From the NCBI GenBank assembly GCA_025360015.1, contig JANYCZ010000067.1, positions 1 to 64,000 of the forward strand: 64,000 nt of DNA. Direction: 5' to 3'. A program made the position numbers and the translations under genes. Every line of letters begins with the position of its first letter. The stretch's first letter is position 1. This document shows positions 60,906 to 64,000 of the stretch, one piece after another. The notes under the pieces are model-generated. The model did not search any database and was not told where the DNA came from. It was given only the letters and a program-made list of their open reading frames with translations. Source of the stretch: Verrucomicrobiota bacterium (GTDB taxonomy: Bacteria; Verrucomicrobiota; Verrucomicrobiia; Verrucomicrobiales; Verrucomicrobiaceae).

Positions 60906-62207
60906 ATGCCCTCCCCCACCCGTCCCACGCTCGTCCGCCATCAAATACTTGCCACGGCGACGATGGTGGCCTTTCTGATGTATCTGGACCGCATCTGTCT
61001 GTCGCAGATCATCACGTCTGACTCGTTCGAAGCTGAGTTCCATTTCTCCAAACCGCAGTTTGAAATGATCACCAGCGCCTTTTTCTGGGCGTATGCGTTG
61101 TTTCAAGTGCCTGCGGGATGGCTGAGCGACAGATTTGGCGCACGCATGCTGATCACCATCTACATTGCTGCTTGGTCGTTGTTCACTGCCGCCACAGGCT
61201 TTGCCACAGGCTTTGTCACCCTGTTTATTGCCCGCATGTTCTGCGGTCTTGCGGAGGCTGGCTACTACCCGGCAAGCAGTAGTCTGTTGACGCGCTGGGC
61301 ACATATTGAATCGCGCGGATTTGCCAGCGGCCTCATCACCTGGGGTGGCCGGGTGGGGCTGGCGCTGGCTCCCATTCTTACCGTGAAGGTCATTAGTGGT
61401 TTGGGCAGCTGGCGCTGGGCTGGATGGATCTATGGCATGGCAGGCATTGGAGTGGCACTATGCTTTTGGCGTGTTTTTCGCGAACACCCGCGGCAGCATC
61501 CACGCTGTAATGATGACGAAATCATGCTGCTGTCCACAGGCCGGGGTTCTTTCATGCCCAGCAAGGAGCCTCCGAGACGTTTTCCGTGGGCTGCTGCATG
61601 GAGCAGCAGAAATCTCTGGATGGCCAGTTCCGTGCAGTTTTTCACCAATATTGGCTGGGCCTTCACTGCATTGTCATACTTCCCGCGCTATCTGAAGAAC
61701 GTGAAACACTTCGATGACACGACCAGCGGCTGGGTAACAAGCGGCGCACTCTTCGTTGGCATCGTTGGAATACTGGCCGGAGGTATCATGACTGATCGTC
61801 TTAGCACCCGATTTGGCAAGCGTATTGGGTACATGCTGCCGATGGCTCTCACTAAATTCATCGCTGCTGGCTTATACTGCCTTGCGCTTTGGATGGACAA
61901 CGCCTGGACCATCGGCATCACCTTTGGCCTGGTGGCATTTTTCGGCGACTTCGGCCTCCCGGCCATGTGGACCACGATGCAAGACATAAGCGGAAAACAT
62001 CAGGCCCAGCTCTTTGGTTGGGCTAACATGTGGGGTAACTTCGGCGCAGCCGTCATGCCGATGCTTTTTGGCATGGTGCTTGCACGATTTGACACCAATC
62101 ACGACTACCACGAAGGCGTGTGGATGTGCGCCGCAGCCTTCGTGCTCGCCGGCGTGTTTGCGCTGTTCGTGAACGCAGAAAAGCCCGTGATTCAGGAGAG
62201 CGCATAA
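60906..62207 (+). CDS. MFS transporter of the anion:cation symporter (sugar-acid) type
   Basis: A 433-residue, 12-helix permease resembling the ACS family (glucarate/galactonate/hexuronate transporters). Features: YLDRICLSQIITSDSFEAEF in helix 1, the loop WLSDRFGARMLI (motif A), FCGLAEAGYYPASSSLLTRW in the central helices and a second GGIMTDRLSTRFGKR in the C-terminal half. It imports an organic acid sugar or similar anion with protons or sodium. ATG 60906 is the family-like start; the 60813 frame adds unrelated residues. A site shared with the oxidoreductase gene's upstream region hints at joint control. Confidence 0.9.
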   Translation: MPSPTRPTLVRHQILATATMVAFLMYLDRICLSQIITSDSFEAEFHFSKPQFEMITSAFFWAYALFQVPAGWLSDRFGARMLITIYIAAWSLFTAATGFATGFVTLFIARMFCGLAEAGYYPASSSLLTRWAHIESRGFASGLITWGGRVGLALAPILTVKVISGLGSWRWAGWIYGMAGIGVALCFWRVFREHPRQHPRCNDDEIMLLSTGRGSFMPSKEPPRRFPWAAAWSSRNLWMASSVQFFTNIGWAFTALSYFPRYLKNVKHFDDTTSGWVTSGALFVGIVGILAGGIMTDRLSTRFGKRIGYMLPMALTKFIAAGLYCLALWMDNAWTIGITFGLVAFFGDFGLPAMWTTMQDISGKHQAQLFGWANMWGNFGAAVMPMLFGMVLARFDTNHDYHEGVWMCAAAFVLAGVFALFVNAEKPVIQESA

Positions 62208-62234
62208 ACGCTCTCACCGCATCACGGGCGTGAA

Positions 62235-62255
62235 ATCTAAATTCGGGGTCAGGTG
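62235..62255. repeat. Possible REP-type fragment
   Basis: TTCGGGGTCAGGTGTTACC lies between the convergent MFS and RRM genes. It is like the GGGGTCAG end sequences of REP/RAYT-type or IS-derived elements, but is only one short copy. Confidence 0.25.
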
Positions 62256-62741
62256 TTACCAGCCTTCGCCACCGCCGCCGCCGCTGTCACCGCGATTGCC
62301 ACGGTCGAAACCGCCACCACCACGTTTGCCGCCGCCGCCGCCGCCGCCGCCACCACCACCGTAGCCGCCACGGCCACCGCCGCCGCCGCCACCACCGTAG
62401 CCGCCACGGCCAGCGCCACCGCCGCCGCCGCCACCACCGCCGCCGTAACCACCGCGTCCGCCACCACCACCGCCGCCGCCTGCCGGACGTTCTTCACGTG
62501 GGCGGGCTTCATTGATGGCAAGCTTGCGGCCCATGAATTCCTGGCCGTTTTGCGCGTTGATTGAGTTATTCATGGCATCTGCGGAGTCCATGGTCACGAA
62601 GGCAAAGCCACGCGGACGGCCGCTTTCGCGATCCATCGGGAGGAAGACTTCGGTGACACCACCGTATTGGGAGAACAGCTCACGAATGTCTTGTTCTTGA
62701 GCGGCGAAGGGCAGATTGCCCACGTACATCTTGGTATTCAT
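62256..62741 (-). CDS. Glycine-rich RRM RNA-binding protein
   Basis: A 161-residue protein. The RRM (residues 1-80) has RNP2 MYVGNLPF (5-12) and RNP1 RGFAFVTM (about 44-51), with the aromatic residues for RNA contact. It is followed by a tail of glycine, arginine and tyrosine (RGGYGGG repeats) resembling the RGG-type cold-shock RNA-binding proteins of cyanobacteria and plants. Probably an RNA chaperone at low temperature. The tail DNA is a run of GGC/GGT codons, prone to length change. Confidence 0.93.
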   Translation of the reverse strand: MNTKMYVGNLPFAAQEQDIRELFSQYGGVTEVFLPMDRESGRPRGFAFVTMDSADAMNNSINAQNGQEFMGRKLAINEARPREERPAGGGGGGGGRGGYGGGGGGGGGGAGRGGYGGGGGGGGRGGYGGGGGGGGGGGKRGGGGFDRGNRGDSGGGGGEGW

Positions 62742-62953
62742 ATCTTTCGTTGTTGGGTGCGGTCCTCTGCCTCGTGTCAGAACCAGCCCCGATCATCGGT
62801 ATATGAACACCAACGGATTCAAAATCACCTGATGCACGACTGAGCCTGACCCTTAACAGGTGACTTACGGCGTTTTATCGCCGGAAATCGGCTAAAGGCA
62901 AACGAAACTTTGCTACTGTTTCACCCTGAAAATACCCTCAGGCGGGACGGAGC
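62742..62953 (-). promoter_or_regulatory. Leader of the RRM gene
   Basis: About 210 bases with no gene, between the RRM gene start and the end of the Spy/CpxP-like gene. It has a weak GGCG...CGCC hairpin near 62870 (GGCGTTTTATCGCC) and a CCTGA...TCAGG pair near 62926-62943. A cold-shock style structured leader is possible but not shown. Confidence 0.35.
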
Positions 62954-63802
62954 CTACTTCTTCAGCTTGCCCTCCACATAGGTAAGGATGCGCCCCACTT
63001 TGTCCGCATCCTGCGCTTCCTTGGCGGCTTCAAAGGCCGTCTTCGCCTGCAGCAGCTCGCGCAACAATGGCAGCGAGATAATCTCCTGCCCTGCAGTCTT
63101 CAGGCTTTCATAGCGCTCCTGCAAAGTGGGCAGGTCGGTGCTGCCGGACTCAAATTTTGAAAAGTCCACCTTCTCGACCTCGGCATCCAATTCCTTGAGA
63201 TGCGAGTCTTCGATCAGCTCGTCCAGCTTGGCATTCGCCTCAGTAAACTGGCCGCTTTTGATCAGTTGTTCGATTTCACCCCCACGATACTTCATCGCTT
63301 CCGTCGGCGGCACGCCGAGACCCTCCACCGCTGCTTTGAGCTTGCCGGCTTTCTCATGCGCTTTCGCCTCCAATCCTCCACCCCCACCACCTGCGGCCAG
63401 CTTCGGCGGCCCCAGTTTTTTGGCCTTGGCCATCTGCTCCGGTGTCAGGACATCACGCACCCCGATGAGCGCCCGCAGTTGCAGTTGTTTGATCGCCGCT
63501 TCTGCTTCCAGCAGTTTCGTGAGTTGCGCTGCCGCCGCCTCAGCAGTGGTGCTTTTGTCCTGCAGCAGATGGTTGAGGGCCTTCTGCTGCTCCTTCACAG
63601 CCTGCTCCAGCGGCCCAGCCTGTTCACGCGCCGCGCTGAGCTGCGCATTGATCTGCGTCTGCTGCTCGCCGGTCAGCGCCAGTTCGTCCCGCACAGAAGC
63701 GAGCATGTCAGGATGCAGCAGCCCGCTTTTCAGCCATTCTTCGACTTGGGCGGCAGGCAGACTGGCGATGGAGAGGAGCAGACAGCAAAGGAGCTTTTTC
63801 AT
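62954..63802 (-). CDS. Spy/CpxP-like periplasmic LTxxQ protein
   Basis: A 282-residue periplasmic protein with signal peptide MKKLLCCLLLSIASLPA. It is almost fully helical and contains two LTxxQ-type motifs, LTGEQQ (about residue 44) and LTPEQM (about 121), as in Spy/CpxP/ZraP chaperones. A short glycine run separates an N-terminal Spy-like half from a C-terminal helical half, longer than usual for the family. Its ATG overlaps the stop of the upstream gene by 4 bases (63799-63802), so it is translated together with it, as is common for Spy-like genes following an envelope-stress sigma/anti-sigma pair. Confidence 0.75.
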   Translation of the reverse strand: MKKLLCCLLLSIASLPAAQVEEWLKSGLLHPDMLASVRDELALTGEQQTQINAQLSAAREQAGPLEQAVKEQQKALNHLLQDKSTTAEAAAAQLTKLLEAEAAIKQLQLRALIGVRDVLTPEQMAKAKKLGPPKLAAGGGGGGLEAKAHEKAGKLKAAVEGLGVPPTEAMKYRGGEIEQLIKSGQFTEANAKLDELIEDSHLKELDAEVEKVDFSKFESGSTDLPTLQERYESLKTAGQEIISLPLLRELLQAKTAFEAAKEAQDADKVGRILTYVEGKLKK

Positions 63803-64000
63803 GGAATAGAGCGGTTGAGTTGTGAGGTTAAAAGGAAATCTGAAGGCGCTTCAAAGCTCAGGAGCGCTGGCTCCACGCTGGCAAACAGTTCACCTGGAGG
63901 CGAGTCGAGCAACGGCGGCAGCGCTTCCGTCAATGGCTGCTCATGTCGTGGCATGAGCGTGAGAAAAATTGCAACCACACTGGCCGTTACCAGTGCCCAG
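63799..64000 (-). CDS. Partial membrane protein gene, C-terminal 66 codons
   Basis: The frame entering at the right edge reads WALVTASVVAIFLTLM (one membrane helix), then a proline/leucine/glutamate-rich stretch, ending ...NRSIP at a TGA that overlaps the Spy-like start. It is the tail of a gene whose start lies beyond the window. Topology (helix then short outside tail) would suit an anti-sigma-factor-like or small stress membrane protein, but the family cannot be named from this fragment. Confidence 0.6.
   Translation of the reverse strand, partial: WALVTASVVAIFLTLMPRHEQPLTEALPPLLDSPPGELFASVEPALLSFEAPSDFLLTSQLNRSIP

Noticed and set aside
62300-62480. CCGCCGCCACCACC-like tandem DNA repeat
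   Set aside because: It is fully explained by glycine codons of the RRM protein tail on the minus strand.

Overview
The window reads as a chromosomal segment from a high-GC, Gram-negative bacterium of the Verrucomicrobia (Verrucomicrobiota), probably near Prosthecobacter or Verrucomicrobium. This is inferred from the protein mix: a giant beta-strand-repeat protein ending in a PEP-CTERM sorting signal, DUF1080 and Gfo/Idh/MocA proteins with export signals, a PurA-like DUF3276 protein, a Phage_CP76-type HTH protein and an exosortase-style polysaccharide cluster. No rRNA, CRISPR array or intact insertion sequence was seen.

Left part (1-9.3 kb): aconitase (acnA) behind a long unoccupied leader; an AAA ATPase translationally coupled to a frameshifted TOPRIM-like partner that resembles a split OLD/PARIS-type module; a small membrane protein; and a LysR regulator divergent from an EmrA/EmrB-type efflux pair, with a perfect LysR-like inverted repeat between them.

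9.3-17.1 kb (minus strand): a tightly coupled five-gene exopolysaccharide operon in transcription order polysaccharide deacetylase, GT4 glycosyltransferase, DUF4091 glycoside-hydrolase-like protein, CelD/FemAB-like acyltransferase, and Wzz/Wzc-like chain-length protein with a P-loop domain. Three of its four junctions are 4-base ATGA overlaps. It resembles exosortase-associated EPS loci, but no exosortase gene lies here.

17.2-28.7 kb: a collection of short transcription units: DUF1080 hydrolase, tRNA-fMet with terminator, an orphan HigA antitoxin preceded by what looks like the last codons of a lost HigB toxin, a CP76-like regulator with a two-helix membrane protein, lipoproteins, a DedA protein, uracil phosphoribosyltransferase, a Tat-exported phosphoesterase, a PurA-like protein, a squalene-hopene-cyclase-family enzyme, DUF4870 and a Tat-exported sugar oxidoreductase.

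28.7-59.4 kb (minus strand) is one uninterrupted gene of about 10,220 codons, nearly half the window. It has a signal peptide, about forty autotransporter-associated beta-strand repeats recognisable by eye, at least eight copies of a second larger module, ten copies of a third module of about 45 residues, one PA14-like domain and a C-terminal PEP-CTERM anchor with PEV in place of PEP. It has no autotransporter barrel. It is most likely a giant surface or matrix protein sorted by an exosortase, and may be linked to the EPS made by the 9-17 kb operon.

59.4-64 kb: an AT-rich promoter region, a membrane-anchored coiled-coil protein, an MFS sugar-acid-type transporter, a glycine-rich RRM protein, a Spy/CpxP-like periplasmic protein, and the end of a coupled upstream gene that runs off the window edge.
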